DNA from: Brevibacillus gelatini
Lineage (GTDB): Bacteria; Bacillota; Bacilli; Brevibacillales; Brevibacillaceae
Direction of reading: 5' to 3'
Assembly (NCBI RefSeq): GCF_003710935.1
Contig: NZ_RHHS01000022.1
Coordinates: 1-64,000 of the forward strand
Length of the DNA stretch: 64,000 bases
Numbering within the stretch: the stretch's first letter is position 1; each line of letters begins with the position of its first letter. The translations under genes and the position numbers were made by a program. The notes below the pieces were generated by a model that saw nothing but the letters and a program-made list of their open reading frames with translations, did no database searches and was not told the DNA's origin. Below, one piece after another: positions 18,749-28,595 of this stretch.

Positions 18749-18985
18749 AAATAAAACCTCCCGCCCGCTACACTGTTGCGAAACGCTACAGTGTAGGGAC
18801 GAGAGGATTCTCGCGGTTCCACCCTACTTGGCGAAAAAGTTCTTCGCCCACCTTGTCAAGACACAATTGCTCCGGAACGCCCTTCATCGGCATGGTGACC
18901 GGGCTTGCACCGTCCCCGGTTCGCTACTGGCACACAGTGGCCGACTACTCCTTTCCTTCATGGCAACACTCGGTATGTAAGTTTG
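18749..18985 (-). promoter_or_regulatory. T-box riboswitch, glycine-specific (GGC specifier)
   Basis: On the minus strand the T-box sequence AGGGTGGAACCGCG (18812-18825) is exact. The terminator arms follow at 18758-18807 with a TTTTATTTTT tail. Stem I lies at about 18870-18965; by alignment with the known B. subtilis glyQS leader (GAA-A-GGC-ATTC context), the specifier is GGC at 18880-18882 within GAAGGGCGTTCCGGAG, which pairs with tRNAGly(GCC). Uncharged tRNAGly would stabilise the antiterminator and turn on glyQS. This element fills most of the gap between recO and glyQ. Confidence 0.95.
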
Positions 18986-18991
18986 CTACTT

Positions 18992-19020
18992 ATCATAGCG
19001 AAAAGAAAATGGGATGTCAA
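18992..19020 (-). promoter_or_regulatory. SigA promoter of the glyQS T-box leader
   Basis: A consensus TTGACA (19015-19020) and TATGAT (18992-18997) on the minus strand, 17 bases apart. The -35 abuts the recO stop codon (19021-19023), so glyQS initiates right at the end of the era-yqzL-recO unit. Confidence 0.85.
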
Positions 19021-19794
19021 TCAGTCGCTGTCCGGCTGGGCCATCCTTTCCATTCGCTCCAGCTGTTCCAGAAATGCGCGACTTTTCAGCCGCAGATCGA
19101 GATGCTCATCCATGAAGCCGCGGATAACGCGCTTAAGCTGGCTGCGCGTCGCCGGCTTCACCTCGATCTCGCCGAGCCGCTCCAAATCGAAGACCTGGAA
19201 CAGCCGCAAAAGCTTCCAGGTAGAAGGCGTAACCGCCAAGGCATACGGATCAAAAGGCTGACAGGAAGGACACAACAGTCCCCCCTGTGACACGCTGATC
19301 GCGTACGGCTCCCGCTGCTGTCCGCAGTTCGCGCAAGCTGACAGCTGCGGGGAGATTCCGGCTACGATCAGCATCTTCGTCTCGAAAATCCGGCAAAGAA
19401 TTTCCGGGTCCACTCCTTCATCCAGGTAGCGAAACGTCTGAAGGAGCAACTGGAACAAAAAAGGATTCGGCTCCCGCTCGTGTGTCAAACGATCCAAAAG
19501 CTCCGCTATGTAAGCGGCATAAGCCGTCGCAGTGAGGCTCTGCCGCATATCCCGAAACGAATCCAGTATGTCTCCCTGTGACAAATCAGGCATTCCTGCT
19601 CCGGGCCCTGCTTTGCACAGAAAGTAGCCGTGTGAAAACAACTGGGAGACGGCGGCAAGACGGCTTTTGGTCTTTTTGGCACCACGCGCCATCACGCCAA
19701 GCTTGCCGTTCTCCCGGGTAAACAACGTCACCACTTTGCTGGACTCGCCGTAGTCCACGCTGCGAATGACAATCCCTTCCCACTTTACAAGCAT
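19021..19794 (-). CDS. recO: DNA repair protein RecO
   Basis: A 257-residue recombination mediator that, with RecR and RecF, loads RecA onto SSB-coated gaps. The N-terminal OB fold ([41 protein letters not shown]) is followed by a helical part and a zinc finger, CANCGQ (about 150-155) and CPSCQ (about 173-177), typical of Firmicute RecO. Its start overlaps the end of yqzL by 10 bases. The glyQS promoter touches its stop codon. Confidence 0.96.
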   Translation of the reverse strand: MLVKWEGIVIRSVDYGESSKVVTLFTRENGKLGVMARGAKKTKSRLAAVSQLFSHGYFLCKAGPGAGMPDLSQGDILDSFRDMRQSLTATAYAAYIAELLDRLTHEREPNPFLFQLLLQTFRYLDEGVDPEILCRIFETKMLIVAGISPQLSACANCGQQREPYAISVSQGGLLCPSCQPFDPYALAVTPSTWKLLRLFQVFDLERLGEIEVKPATRSQLKRVIRGFMDEHLDLRLKSRAFLEQLERMERMAQPDSD

Positions 19795-19940
19795 GCCTGC
19801 GAGTCACCCAATTCTTCTTGGGCGAGATCAGGCAGAGCTTCTTCTGCGGAGCTGTCTGCCTGATGGTGATCGCGATAGAGAAGGTAAGCATGGATGTCAC
19901 CGGTTGAAGCGAAAACTCTCCAAGAAAAGTCACGAAGCAT
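19785..19940 (-). CDS. yqzL: YqzL family small protein
   Basis: A 51-residue ORF beginning [20 protein letters not shown], with the W-x-x-F-x-x-T-G-x-I-x-A-Y-L pattern of the Bacillales YqzL family found between era and recO. AAAGGA is nine bases before the ATG and the stop codon lies inside recO. It is an acidic protein of unknown function. Position, ribosome site and family-like sequence together make it a real gene. Confidence 0.85.
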   Translation of the reverse strand: MLRDFSWRVFASTGDIHAYLLYRDHHQADSSAEEALPDLAQEELGDSQACL

Positions 19941-20056
19941 GGTGCATCATCCTTTCCTGTATCGGGTCTATCCACTTCCTTCTTAGAATCACCTGCGCCC
20001 GTTTTTCTATGCCTTGGAAAAATTAACACGAATGAAAACGAAGCACTTTGTCCCGT

Positions 20057-21520
<1,464 letters not shown>

Positions 21521-21543
21521 GTCCTGCTGGGGGATGCGACCTT

Positions 21544-21915
21544 CTAGCCCGCTATTTTTTGCAGCAAACGCGGCCCGAAGACAGCGATGCCGATCACGAC
21601 AGACAAAATCGCTGCCACCAGCACAGCCCCTGCGCACGCGTCCTTGGCGATTTTCGCTTTTTCGTGCCAGTCTGGCGAGGCGAGATCGACAACTGCTTCT
21701 ACAGCCGTATTCGCCAGCTCCAGCGAAAAGACAAGGCCGATAGAAAAAAAGACCAGCAAAACATCGCTGCGGGGAATGTGCAGCCACCATGCCGCCACCA
21801 GTACGATTACAGCAGCGGCTACGTGGATTTGCATGTTTCGCTGTGTCTTTACGGTATGCCCGATTCCTTGCAAGGCGCAGCCGAAGCTTTTCGCCAATCT
21901 CCGGAATTCCTTCAA
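21544..21915 (-). CDS. dgkA: undecaprenol/diacylglycerol kinase family protein (DgkA-type)
   Basis: A 123-residue integral membrane kinase. Family motifs: FGCALQGIGHTVKTQRNMQIH, the catalytic helix FSLELANTAVEAVVDL (E-L-A-N-T-A-x-E) and AKDACAGAVLVAAI, with three hydrophobic helices. In Gram-positive bacteria the enzyme mainly phosphorylates undecaprenol to recycle the lipid carrier for wall synthesis. The start is TTG at 21915, supported by AGGAG six bases upstream. It follows ybeY at nine bases. Confidence 0.93.
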   Translation of the reverse strand: MKEFRRLAKSFGCALQGIGHTVKTQRNMQIHVAAAVIVLVAAWWLHIPRSDVLLVFFSIGLVFSLELANTAVEAVVDLASPDWHEKAKIAKDACAGAVLVAAILSVVIGIAVFGPRLLQKIAG

Positions 21916-21924
21916 CGTGATCTC

Positions 21925-22404
21925 CTACCTCGTCAAGCCGATTTGCTCCAACACTTTTTCTTGACGGGAAAACATTTCTTTCTCCTCTTCCGGCGTGCCG
22001 TGGTCGTAGCCGAGCAGATGGAGAAAGCCATGCACAGCGAGAAAGCCCAGCTCCCTTTCAAAGGAGTGGCCGTAATCCTCAGCTTGCTCACGCGCTTTTT
22101 GCACCGAGATGATGATGTCTCCCAGCATGTTCGGAATTTCGTCCGCTTCGCCCTCGTCGAAGAAGATTTCCATTTCGCCCTCCCCTTGTTCATTCATGGC
22201 AAAGGACAAAACGTCTGTCGGACGATCCACGCCGCGATAGTCGCGGTTCAGCTCGTGAATCCGCTCGTTCGTGACCAGCGTAACGACTACTTCTCCCTGC
22301 ACGTCCTCCAGCTTTGCGCATGCTTCGAGACAGTCGGTCAGCAGTTTTTGCAGGCTTTCATCAAGCGGTTCGATTTCTTCATGGAGGATTTCTACAGATA
22401 GCAC
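21925..22404 (-). CDS. ybeY: endoribonuclease YbeY
   Basis: A single-strand endoribonuclease or maturation factor for 16S rRNA 3'-end processing and ribosome quality control. The metal-binding signature [11 protein letters not shown] and the preceding [18 protein letters not shown] blocks are intact. The frame opens at 22443 inside the phoH end, but AAGGAG is positioned for the GTG at 22404 (11-base spacing), giving about 159 residues. It lies between phoH and dgkA as in B. subtilis. Confidence 0.95.
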   Translation of the reverse strand: MLSVEILHEEIEPLDESLQKLLTDCLEACAKLEDVQGEVVVTLVTNERIHELNRDYRGVDRPTDVLSFAMNEQGEGEMEIFFDEGEADEIPNMLGDIIISVQKAREQAEDYGHSFERELGFLAVHGFLHLLGYDHGTPEEEKEMFSRQEKVLEQIGLTR

Positions 22405-22439
22405 AGATAAACAATCTCCTTTTTTACAAACGCGATTTA

Positions 22440-23411
22440 TCAATAGCCGTGATCGACTTCTTCCTTGGCATAGGCAGCGATAATTTTTTGCACCAGGCTG
22501 TGTCGCACGACATCTCCTTCCTGGAATTGAATGAAGGCGATATCCGGAATCCGGTTCAAAATCCGCTCTGCTTCCCGCAGCCCGGACTTTTTGCCTTTGG
22601 GCAGGTCAACCTGTGTCACGTCACCCGTGATGACCATTTTGGACCCGAACCCAAGCCTGGTCAAAAACATTTTCATTTGCTCGGGAGTGGTGTTTTGCGC
22701 CTCGTCCAAAATGACGAACGAGTCTTCCAGTGTACGACCGCGCATGTACGCAAGCGGAGCGACTTCAATCAGTCCGCGCTCCATCATCTTGGCCACCTGC
22801 TCGTTGCCGAGCATGTCATACAAGGCATCGTAGAGCGGACGCAGATACGGGTCTACCTTTTCCTGCAGATCGCCAGGCAAAAATCCAAGGCTTTCCCCCG
22901 CTTCTACAGCCGGTCTGGTAAGAACGATCCGTTTGACACGTCCATTTTTCAACGCGGTTACGGCTGTGACCACCGCCAAATACGTTTTCCCCGTTCCGGC
23001 AGGCCCGATTCCGAAGACGATGTCGTGCTTCTTGATCGCCGACAAATAGTGACGCTGGCCGAGTGTTTTGGCCCGGATCACCTTTCCGCGCTGGGTACGT
23101 GCCACTTCCTCATCATAAACATCCAGCAGCTGCGCTCCATCTCCCCGGCCAACGAGCATCATCGCATACGAAATGTCGCGCTCGGACAGTGGAATGCCCC
23201 TGCGAATGAGCTGCAGCAAAATGCCAATCAGCTCCGTCAGCTTATCCACTTCCGGCTTGTCGCCGCTAATGACCAATTCGCCTTCGCGGGTCATGATTCG
23301 GGCAGGACTTTTTTCCTCGATCAGTTTTAGGTACGCGTCGTGTGGTCCAAACAACAGCAGGGCCTCAGATGCGTCTGAAAACGGGATTCTTACCTCATCT
23401 TGTACGTGCAA
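22440..23411 (-). CDS. phoH: PhoH family ATPase
   Basis: A roughly 323-residue PhoH-like P-loop ATPase. The N-terminal part has a KH-like domain; Walker A is [14 protein letters not shown], Walker [11 protein letters not shown], with DVTQVDLP and the switch-like FILTR elements nearby. Linkage with ybeY suggests a part in RNA metabolism. The frame extends to a TTG at 23432, but AAGGAG stands 11 bases before another TTG at 23411, so the start is uncertain. It follows yqfD at about 20 to 40 bases. Confidence 0.95.
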   Translation of the reverse strand: MHVQDEVRIPFSDASEALLLFGPHDAYLKLIEEKSPARIMTREGELVISGDKPEVDKLTELIGILLQLIRRGIPLSERDISYAMMLVGRGDGAQLLDVYDEEVARTQRGKVIRAKTLGQRHYLSAIKKHDIVFGIGPAGTGKTYLAVVTAVTALKNGRVKRIVLTRPAVEAGESLGFLPGDLQEKVDPYLRPLYDALYDMLGNEQVAKMMERGLIEVAPLAYMRGRTLEDSFVILDEAQNTTPEQMKMFLTRLGFGSKMVITGDVTQVDLPKGKKSGLREAERILNRIPDIAFIQFQEGDVVRHSLVQKIIAAYAKEEVDHGY

Positions 23412-23452
23412 CAGGCTTCCATCTCCTTGCAACGGTTATCATCAATATCGCG

Positions 23453-24661
23453 TCACGGATTGCCGTTGTTCACAGGTGCCGGGGGTATGATCGGCTGTTC
23501 AACGGCAATTTCTTCAATGACGGAAAAATGAATGCTTACGTAAACTTTACCATTCTCTGCGGTGACGTGCAAAACTTTTTCGTCCTGAATGAACGCATCT
23601 TTACCAGCTTTTTGCAAAATGTCCGCTCTGGCGAATTTTTTCGCGATCTCCGTCGCCTCTTCCTTGCTCAATTGCTTCGTCATCGGCTCGATTTCCGAGT
23701 ATGTGACGGTCTTCCAGCCAATCGGCAACGTATACCCGGCGTAGGAGGGGACGAACCGTTTTTCTTCCGTCCGGGCCTGTGCAAACACTTCCTTGGTTAA
23801 TGGCCAGACCTGAATCGCGTAAGACCCTACCAGCAAATACTGCTGCTTTTGCCGCTCTCCGGTCAGCCGATAAAGGGTTTGCTTTAGCGGTACTGTTGTG
23901 TTGCTGACATACCAGACCTCGCCTTGTACCTTGCCGCGCGCGGATACGGCCTGCTGGCGCTCTTCGTTGCCGATGATGCCGGAGATGAGCACCTGCCCTT
24001 TTTCGACGAGCTGGTTGTTCGTCACCTGGCTTTTGCCGACCTCCGGAAGAATTTTGTGGATGACCGCCCGTTTTTTCGCCACGAGATGGCGCGGGCCTGT
24101 CGCGAGCGGCTTGACAGGCGCTTCCTTCTCCACTACTTGCAGCCTGACCTTCGTGCCCTGGATGTCGATGCCGACCCAGGCTGCTTCGGGCAGCAGACTC
24201 AGCAGTTCTTTTTGCAGGATCAGCGGTTCCTTTAGTTTGACCTTCCAGGCGCCTTCCTTAATCCCGATCTGTCCGGCAGCCTGTATGACCCGCGCCGGAT
24301 CGATATACTTGGTTCCGGTCACTTCGACGCTCCATACAAACGAGGAGAGCATGTACAATCCGATCAAAAACAAAACCGCCCCGATAGCCAGTCCCGCGCG
24401 TCTGCGCACGCGCAAAAGCCAAAACGGAAGGCCCTCCCTGCTTTCCACATGACTGCGACAGCCTGTCTCCCGCAACAGCGGCCGCAGGCGAAAATAGTCG
24501 CGAATCAATATATCGCAGCGACTCACCTCCGAACCGACCCTGCGAATATTCCAGATCCGGATGCCCTCCCGTACGGCCATATTCAGCAAACGCTCAAAAC
24601 GCTTCCCCCGCACGGTAATGGTGATGTGTCCATCTACCCATTCCTTGAGTCCGTTTCGCAT
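23453..24661 (-). CDS. yqfD: sporulation protein YqfD
   Basis: About 402 residues with a cytosolic N-terminal domain (WVDGHITITVRGKRFERLLN, GIRIWNIRR), one transmembrane helix (LAIGAVLFLIGLYMLSSFVW, about residues 90-110) and a large extracytoplasmic part that includes a POTRA-like fold, typical of YqfD. In B. subtilis it is SigE-controlled and needed for normal sporulation. The ATG at 24661, with GGTGGAG nine bases upstream, is preferred over an in-frame GTG at 24676 that sits on that site. It follows yqfC closely. Confidence 0.93.
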   Translation of the reverse strand: MRNGLKEWVDGHITITVRGKRFERLLNMAVREGIRIWNIRRVGSEVSRCDILIRDYFRLRPLLRETGCRSHVESREGLPFWLLRVRRRAGLAIGAVLFLIGLYMLSSFVWSVEVTGTKYIDPARVIQAAGQIGIKEGAWKVKLKEPLILQKELLSLLPEAAWVGIDIQGTKVRLQVVEKEAPVKPLATGPRHLVAKKRAVIHKILPEVGKSQVTNNQLVEKGQVLISGIIGNEERQQAVSARGKVQGEVWYVSNTTVPLKQTLYRLTGERQKQQYLLVGSYAIQVWPLTKEVFAQARTEEKRFVPSYAGYTLPIGWKTVTYSEIEPMTKQLSKEEATEIAKKFARADILQKAGKDAFIQDEKVLHVTAENGKVYVSIHFSVIEEIAVEQPIIPPAPVNNGNP

Positions 24662-24687
24662 CTGTGCCGTCTCCACCTTTCTTTGCG

Positions 24688-24984
24688 CTACTTGTCCTGC
24701 GGCCCTGTCTCCAAAAATTTGACCCCGCCAATCCGACCTTCGAGCAGCACCTCTTCCGGCAAAATCGCTCTGATGACAAGCTGTTCGCCTGAGACTATCA
24801 TCTGCCCGTTTGTAAGCAGCAAGCGCAGCTCATGTTCACTGAAATGCAAAACACCGCGATGATTCTCTATGTACATTTGCAAATGACCGATCATCGTAAT
24901 CCGCGGGACTTCCAGGACCACATCTTGCGGCAGATCCAACACACCTCCGGCCAATTGGCGCAGACGGCGGCTCCAACGCTTCAT
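24688..24984 (-). CDS. yqfC: sporulation protein YqfC
   Basis: A 98-residue YabP/YqfC-family protein: basic N-terminus (MKRWSRRLRQL), LDLPQDVVLEVPRITMIGHLQMYIENHRGVL and LRLLLTNGQMIVSG match the family pattern. It works with YqfD in forespore/mother-cell development. A GGGGGG-type site precedes the ATG. Upstream (24985-25180), a CATACGCAT at about 25077-25085 vaguely resembles a SigE -10, but no convincing -35 is seen; I find nothing else in that gap. Confidence 0.93.
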   Translation of the reverse strand: MKRWSRRLRQLAGGVLDLPQDVVLEVPRITMIGHLQMYIENHRGVLHFSEHELRLLLTNGQMIVSGEQLVIRAILPEEVLLEGRIGGVKFLETGPQDK

Positions 24985-25179
24985 GGATAAGCCCCCCTTC
25001 TACTGGCGCATGCGCCGTTTTCTAAATTGGGTCGTGCCAATCTCGCTTCCGGGCTGCTGGTGCAAGATCATTCTTACCTATGCGTATGCGAGCGATTTGT
25101 GTGTCATTCATACGAAAAGCCGATCCGCGCATTTCCAGCAGAGACAGCCGATTTTTGGCGGAAAAGGGGGCATGGGCAA

Positions 25180-25226
25180 AAACAAAAGACCTCTGGCACT
25201 TTGGAGATTCCAAGTGCCGGAGGTCT
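25180..25226 (-). terminator. strong terminator overlapping a stop codon
   Basis: On the minus strand a 17-bp near-perfect stem (AGACCTCCGGCACTTGG with CCAAAGTGCCAGAGGTCT, 25187-25226) is followed by TTTGTTTTT. The TAG of the upstream small gene (25227-25225) overlaps the stem. Confidence 0.93.
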
Positions 25227-25446
25227 ATCGCTGCTGTTCTTTTGCAAGGAAGGCGGACAACTGCTGTTCGCTTCGTGTAAGCGTCCTCCATTTTTTCAGG
25301 ACCCGCTTGACCTTTTCCGCGGAGCAGCCGCAAGCAATGGCTGTTTCATAGATGGATTTTCTTTCAAAGATGGCAAGGCGAATCACTTTTTGGCGAAAGC
25401 GTCCCATTTGCTCAAAAATTTGCTCACTCATTCGCTTGTCCACCAC
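25225..25446 (-). CDS. small helical protein, possible HTH, unknown function
   Basis: A basic protein of 68 to 73 residues. From MSEQIFEQMGRFRQKVIRLAI it has a pattern (AIACGCSAEKVKRVLKKW) that reads as a helix-turn-helix: ETAIACGCSAEKVKRVL. I cannot assign a family. Start is unclear: AAGGAG lies upstream of two adjacent GTG codons (25446, 25443) at 0-3 bases and of an ATG at 25431 at 14 bases. It stands alone, with a terminator on each side. A candidate TTGTCT-17-TATCCT promoter lies in the upstream gap (25447-25534). Confidence 0.65.
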   Translation of the reverse strand: MVDKRMSEQIFEQMGRFRQKVIRLAIFERKSIYETAIACGCSAEKVKRVLKKWRTLTRSEQQLSAFLAKEQQR

Positions 25447-25534
25447 TCCTTCTCATCAGTGGAAACGGTTTCTATACACTACAGGATATTCAACCGTATT
25501 CGTGGAGACAAGCCCAAATTTTCGACAAGCGCAA

Positions 25535-25573
25535 ACACCCGACAGGCAACCATGATGTTCGCCTGTCGGGTGT
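25535..25573 (-). terminator. terminator after the 165-residue membrane protein gene
   Basis: ACACCCGACAGGC (25535-25547) and its exact complement (25561-25573) make a perfect 13-bp stem with a 13-base loop. The tail on the minus strand (TTGCGCTTGTC) is only moderately T-rich, so termination may be partial. Confidence 0.75.
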
Positions 25574-25582
25574 ACAAATAAG

Positions 25583-26080
25583 CTATTTGATCGCGTTGCG
25601 GGAGCGCTCGGCAAAGTAAGGAGCTTTGGAGCGCGGCGCCCCAAAAATCAGCGCCCACTTCATGCCCTCGCGCGGGTCCGCAGTGTTGACAGACCGCGGC
25701 TTCGCTCGCTGTGGAGCCGGCTCTGCTGCCGCAGCGGACACGCGGATCGTGGAGCCATTCGAAGCGCGCGCAGGCTCGGGAAAGGCCCATTCCTGCTCCA
25801 CTCCGACGCCTTCCATCGACTCTGTGTCCGGCTCGATTGGCTCGTATTTGGCAGAAGCCCGCACCGTTTGCCGCTCCTGTGTCACAGCGGGCTCTTCCAC
25901 CCAGGGGGTTTCGACAGGCGTCAAGGGGCGGTTCGGCTTTCCTTGTGCCATCCTTTTCCCTTTGCCGCCCAAGCCCAGCAGTTTGTAACCGATGTAGCCC
26001 AGTATGATAAACCAGTACTTTCCAATCAGAGGCAGAACCCAGCCAAACAAGTCAAAGAGGAGCTCAATGAGTTCGTCCAT
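25583..26080 (-). CDS. membrane-anchored protein with a disordered tail, unknown
   Basis: A 165-residue protein. Residues about 5-35 form an amphipathic/hydrophobic segment (LIELLFDLFGWVLPLIGKYW, FIILGYIGYKLLG). The rest is polar, Pro/Glu/Ala-rich and probably disordered, ending RSKAPYFAERSRNAIK. It follows floA at 11 bases and likely shares its SigW-driven transcript, occupying the place of yqfB in B. subtilis, although it does not look like that small protein. It may act with flotillin at the membrane (inference). Confidence 0.75.
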   Translation of the reverse strand: MDELIELLFDLFGWVLPLIGKYWFIILGYIGYKLLGLGGKGKRMAQGKPNRPLTPVETPWVEEPAVTQERQTVRASAKYEPIEPDTESMEGVGVEQEWAFPEPARASNGSTIRVSAAAAEPAPQRAKPRSVNTADPREGMKWALIFGAPRSKAPYFAERSRNAIK

Positions 26081-26091
26081 GGCAATCGCCC

Positions 26092-27102
26092 TTACTCTTT
26101 CCGATCAGGCGAGTCATGGTCCGGTTTGTCACCCGGATGCCCGAACGATTGGCGCATTTGGGTATCCGCTGCGATGTTTTGCAGGTTGTAGTAATCCATG
26201 ACGCCCAATTTGCCGCTGGTCAACGCTTCTGCCAACGCAAGCGGAACCTGTGCTTCTGCCTCTACTACTTTTGCCTTCATTTCCTGTACGCGCGCCATCA
26301 TTTCCTGCTCCTGGGCAACCGCCATCGCACGGCGCTCTTCGGCTTTTGCCTGCGCGATGCGCTTGTCGGCTTCGGCCTGGTCGGTTTGCAGTTGCGCCCC
26401 GATGTTTTTGCCTACATCGACGTCTGCAATGTCAATCGAGAGAATTTCAAACGCCGTTCCTGCATCCAGACCTTTGTTCAGTACGGTTTTGGAGATGAGG
26501 TCCGGATTTTCCAATACGTCCTTGTGACTGTTGGACGAACCGATGGTCGAGACAATGCCTTCTCCGACACGCGCGATGATCGTTTCTTCGCCCGCACCAC
26601 CGACCAGGCGGTCAATGTTGGCGCGTACAGTCACTTTTGCTTTGGTGCGCAGCTCGATCCCGTCTTTTGCCATCGCTGCTACGACTGGCGTTTCAATTAC
26701 TTTCGGGTTAACGCTCATTTGTACCGCTTCCAATACGTCGCGCCCTGCCAGGTCAATCGCTGCGGCGCGTTCGAAGCCGAGCGGAATATCTGCGCGCTGC
26801 GCTGCGACCAGTGCGTCCACGACACGGTCTACGTTACCACCTGCCAGATAGTGGCTCTCCAACTGGTTTGTATCCAGTTGCAAACCAGCCTTGCGCGCCT
26901 TGATGAGCGGGTTTACGATGCGCGACGGAACGACGCGGCGAAGACGCATGGCGACGAGCGTAATGATCCCGATGTTCACACCCGATGCGAGGGCGGAAAT
27001 CCAGAGCATCACCGGAACGAACGAGAAGAAAATCGAGAGAGCTACGATGGCGACCGCCACCATAAAAATAAGAGGTATCAATCCGCTTTCCAACATGTGC
27101 AA
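26092..27102 (-). CDS. floA: flotillin-like protein FloA (YqfA)
   Basis: A 336-residue flotillin that organises functional membrane microdomains. An N-terminal membrane helix ([21 protein letters not shown], about 8-45) is followed by the SPFH domain and a coiled region rich in EAEA/Q-K ([41 protein letters not shown]). The 331-336 residue length, [17 protein letters not shown] and [17 protein letters not shown] are FloA hallmarks. AAGGAGTGA precedes the ATG. It follows the NfeD-protein gene at nine bases, the yqeZ-yqfA pair. Confidence 0.97.
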   Translation of the reverse strand: MHMLESGLIPLIFMVAVAIVALSIFFSFVPVMLWISALASGVNIGIITLVAMRLRRVVPSRIVNPLIKARKAGLQLDTNQLESHYLAGGNVDRVVDALVAAQRADIPLGFERAAAIDLAGRDVLEAVQMSVNPKVIETPVVAAMAKDGIELRTKAKVTVRANIDRLVGGAGEETIIARVGEGIVSTIGSSNSHKDVLENPDLISKTVLNKGLDAGTAFEILSIDIADVDVGKNIGAQLQTDQAEADKRIAQAKAEERRAMAVAQEQEMMARVQEMKAKVVEAEAQVPLALAEALTSGKLGVMDYYNLQNIAADTQMRQSFGHPGDKPDHDSPDRKE

Positions 27103-27111
27103 ATCACTCCT

Positions 27112-28446
27112 TTATTCTTGTTCGGCTACAACGACGCGCGTACCTTCTACTTGCACCACGACAATCGCCGTTCCGGGGTCGATAAAACCTCCGGCCGAAA
27201 CCGCATCAACGCGTTTTCCTTCCACCTTCACAACACCAGCCGGACGCAAAGGGGTAAGGGCAATCCCCGTCTTCCCGGCGAGGTCACGCTGGTCCTTCGG
27301 CGCTACATATCCTTCCTCGTTTCGCTGTACGTCACCGAGAACAAATTTGCCAAACAACCCTCTGACGCCGTACCGTTTGATGAGCAAAAATGTGACGAAA
27401 GCCGTGACGGCTGCGGCGATGCCCAGCGAAGCGAGCCCCTGCTGCGTGTCGTAAGCAGCCATTACCAGCCCGGTCACGATACTGATGAAACCGATCGCCC
27501 CGACAATACCGCCTGGCAAAAATATTTCCAAAATCATGAGTAATATTCCGACCACAAACAGACCGATGTGCAGCCAGTTTGCAAAGCCTGCCACATAATG
27601 GCCGAAGAAATACAGGCCAAAAGAAACGAGAGAGATCGTACCTGCGACACCAAAGCCAGGTGCAAACAGCTCAACCACAATTCCCACCAGACCGATGACG
27701 AGCAAAAGACTCATGACATACGGACTGGTCACCCAGCGCGCGACTATTTCCCCGCCTGTCGGCTCGATCATCTGGAGGGAGTCGCCTGCAATCCCCAGAC
27801 TGGCAAGCAGCTCTTCCTTGCCGGAAACGACGCGATCCGCGTAGCCCAATGCTTTTGCTTGCTTGGCATCGAGCGAGAGCACCGTGCCCTTCGGCTTCAA
27901 TCCCGGAAACTCCGTATCAATTTCGACCATGGCCCGCGCCACATCGGGATTTCGGTTGTTCAATCCGGCCGCTGCCGACATTTTTTTGCTCCACCCGGAG
28001 ATGAACTTGATGTCGGCTGCATTGCCTGCCAGATCAATCGGAGTCGCTGCCCCTATGCTGCTGCCTGGTGTCATAACGATTTCGTTGGCGTTTAAAGCGA
28101 TATAGGTACCCGCTGAAAAAGCCTGATTGTCAATGTAGGCAACGGTATGCATGGGAGATTGGCGGATCAGCTGCCCAATCTGGTCGGCAGCATCCACTTC
28201 GCCACCTGGCGTATTGATATGCAAGATGACAAGGTCTGCCTGCTGCTTTTCCGCGTCAAGGAAAGCTCTCTTCAGGAAGCTTTCCAGACCGCGCTCAATC
28301 GTGTTGTCTACCGGAACCCAGACCGCTTTTTGATAGGTTTGGGCAAAAGTCCCCGGTGTTGCGAGAAACATCGAAAGCCCCATCATCATGCAGAGAAACG
28401 AAAAGAGCAGTCGCACACGACGCAAAGCTGGCCTTGCTGTAGTCAT
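27112..28446 (-). CDS. NfeD-family membrane-bound serine protease (YqeZ)
   Basis: About 444 residues from the ATG at 28446 (AGGAGG eight bases upstream; a longer reading from 28545 has no site and crosses the promoter). A signal peptide leads into a ClpP-like domain: LVILHINTPGGEVDAA (about 62-77), QAFSAGTYIAL with the nucleophile Ser (about 97) and the PGSSIGAA block. Five or so hydrophobic helices follow (VMSLLLVIGLVGIVVELF and others), then a C-terminal OB-fold NfeD domain (GKTGIALTPLRPAGVVKVEG). It pairs with FloA and is thought to handle membrane stress in the SigW regulon. Confidence 0.95.
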   Translation of the reverse strand: MTTARPALRRVRLLFSFLCMMMGLSMFLATPGTFAQTYQKAVWVPVDNTIERGLESFLKRAFLDAEKQQADLVILHINTPGGEVDAADQIGQLIRQSPMHTVAYIDNQAFSAGTYIALNANEIVMTPGSSIGAATPIDLAGNAADIKFISGWSKKMSAAAGLNNRNPDVARAMVEIDTEFPGLKPKGTVLSLDAKQAKALGYADRVVSGKEELLASLGIAGDSLQMIEPTGGEIVARWVTSPYVMSLLLVIGLVGIVVELFAPGFGVAGTISLVSFGLYFFGHYVAGFANWLHIGLFVVGILLMILEIFLPGGIVGAIGFISIVTGLVMAAYDTQQGLASLGIAAAVTAFVTFLLIKRYGVRGLFGKFVLGDVQRNEEGYVAPKDQRDLAGKTGIALTPLRPAGVVKVEGKRVDAVSAGGFIDPGTAIVVVQVEGTRVVVAEQE

Positions 28447-28497
28447 TGCATGTACCTCCTTCCTTGTATCAGCTTCAGCATCATGCCCACTATGGTA

Positions 28498-28523
28498 TAC
28501 GAAAAAGGATGGAGATTGTTTCA
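28498..28523 (-). promoter_or_regulatory. SigW-type promoter of the nfeD-floA operon
   Basis: On the minus strand TGAAAC (28518-28523) and CGTA (28498-28501) are separated by exactly 16 bases, the consensus for SigW (extracytoplasmic function sigma) promoters. B. subtilis yqeZ-yqfA-yqfB is a known SigW target. The NfeD ATG lies about 50 bases downstream. Confidence 0.85.
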
Positions 28524-28532
28524 AAAAAAGAA

Positions 28533-28563
28533 AAAACCCAGCCATCTTCTTCCGGCTGAGTTT
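28533..28563 (-). terminator. terminator after yqeY
   Basis: On the minus strand ACTCAGCC and GGCTGGGT pair across a 10-base loop and are followed by TTTTTCTTTTTTT. It lies about 30 bases beyond the yqeY stop and just upstream of the SigW promoter. Confidence 0.9.
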
Positions 28564-28595
28564 TTCCGTTCGTATCTATATGAGGTGTTGCTCGT

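Noticed and set aside
25077-25085. A SigE-like -10 (CATACGCAT) upstream of yqfC
   Set aside because: No matching -35 at the right spacing; SigE control is expected from B. subtilis, but the sequence does not show it.
26116-27543. A plus-strand frame spanning floA and the end of the NfeD gene
   Set aside because: It crosses two real minus-strand genes and translates to Arg/His/Asp-rich sequence without a family.
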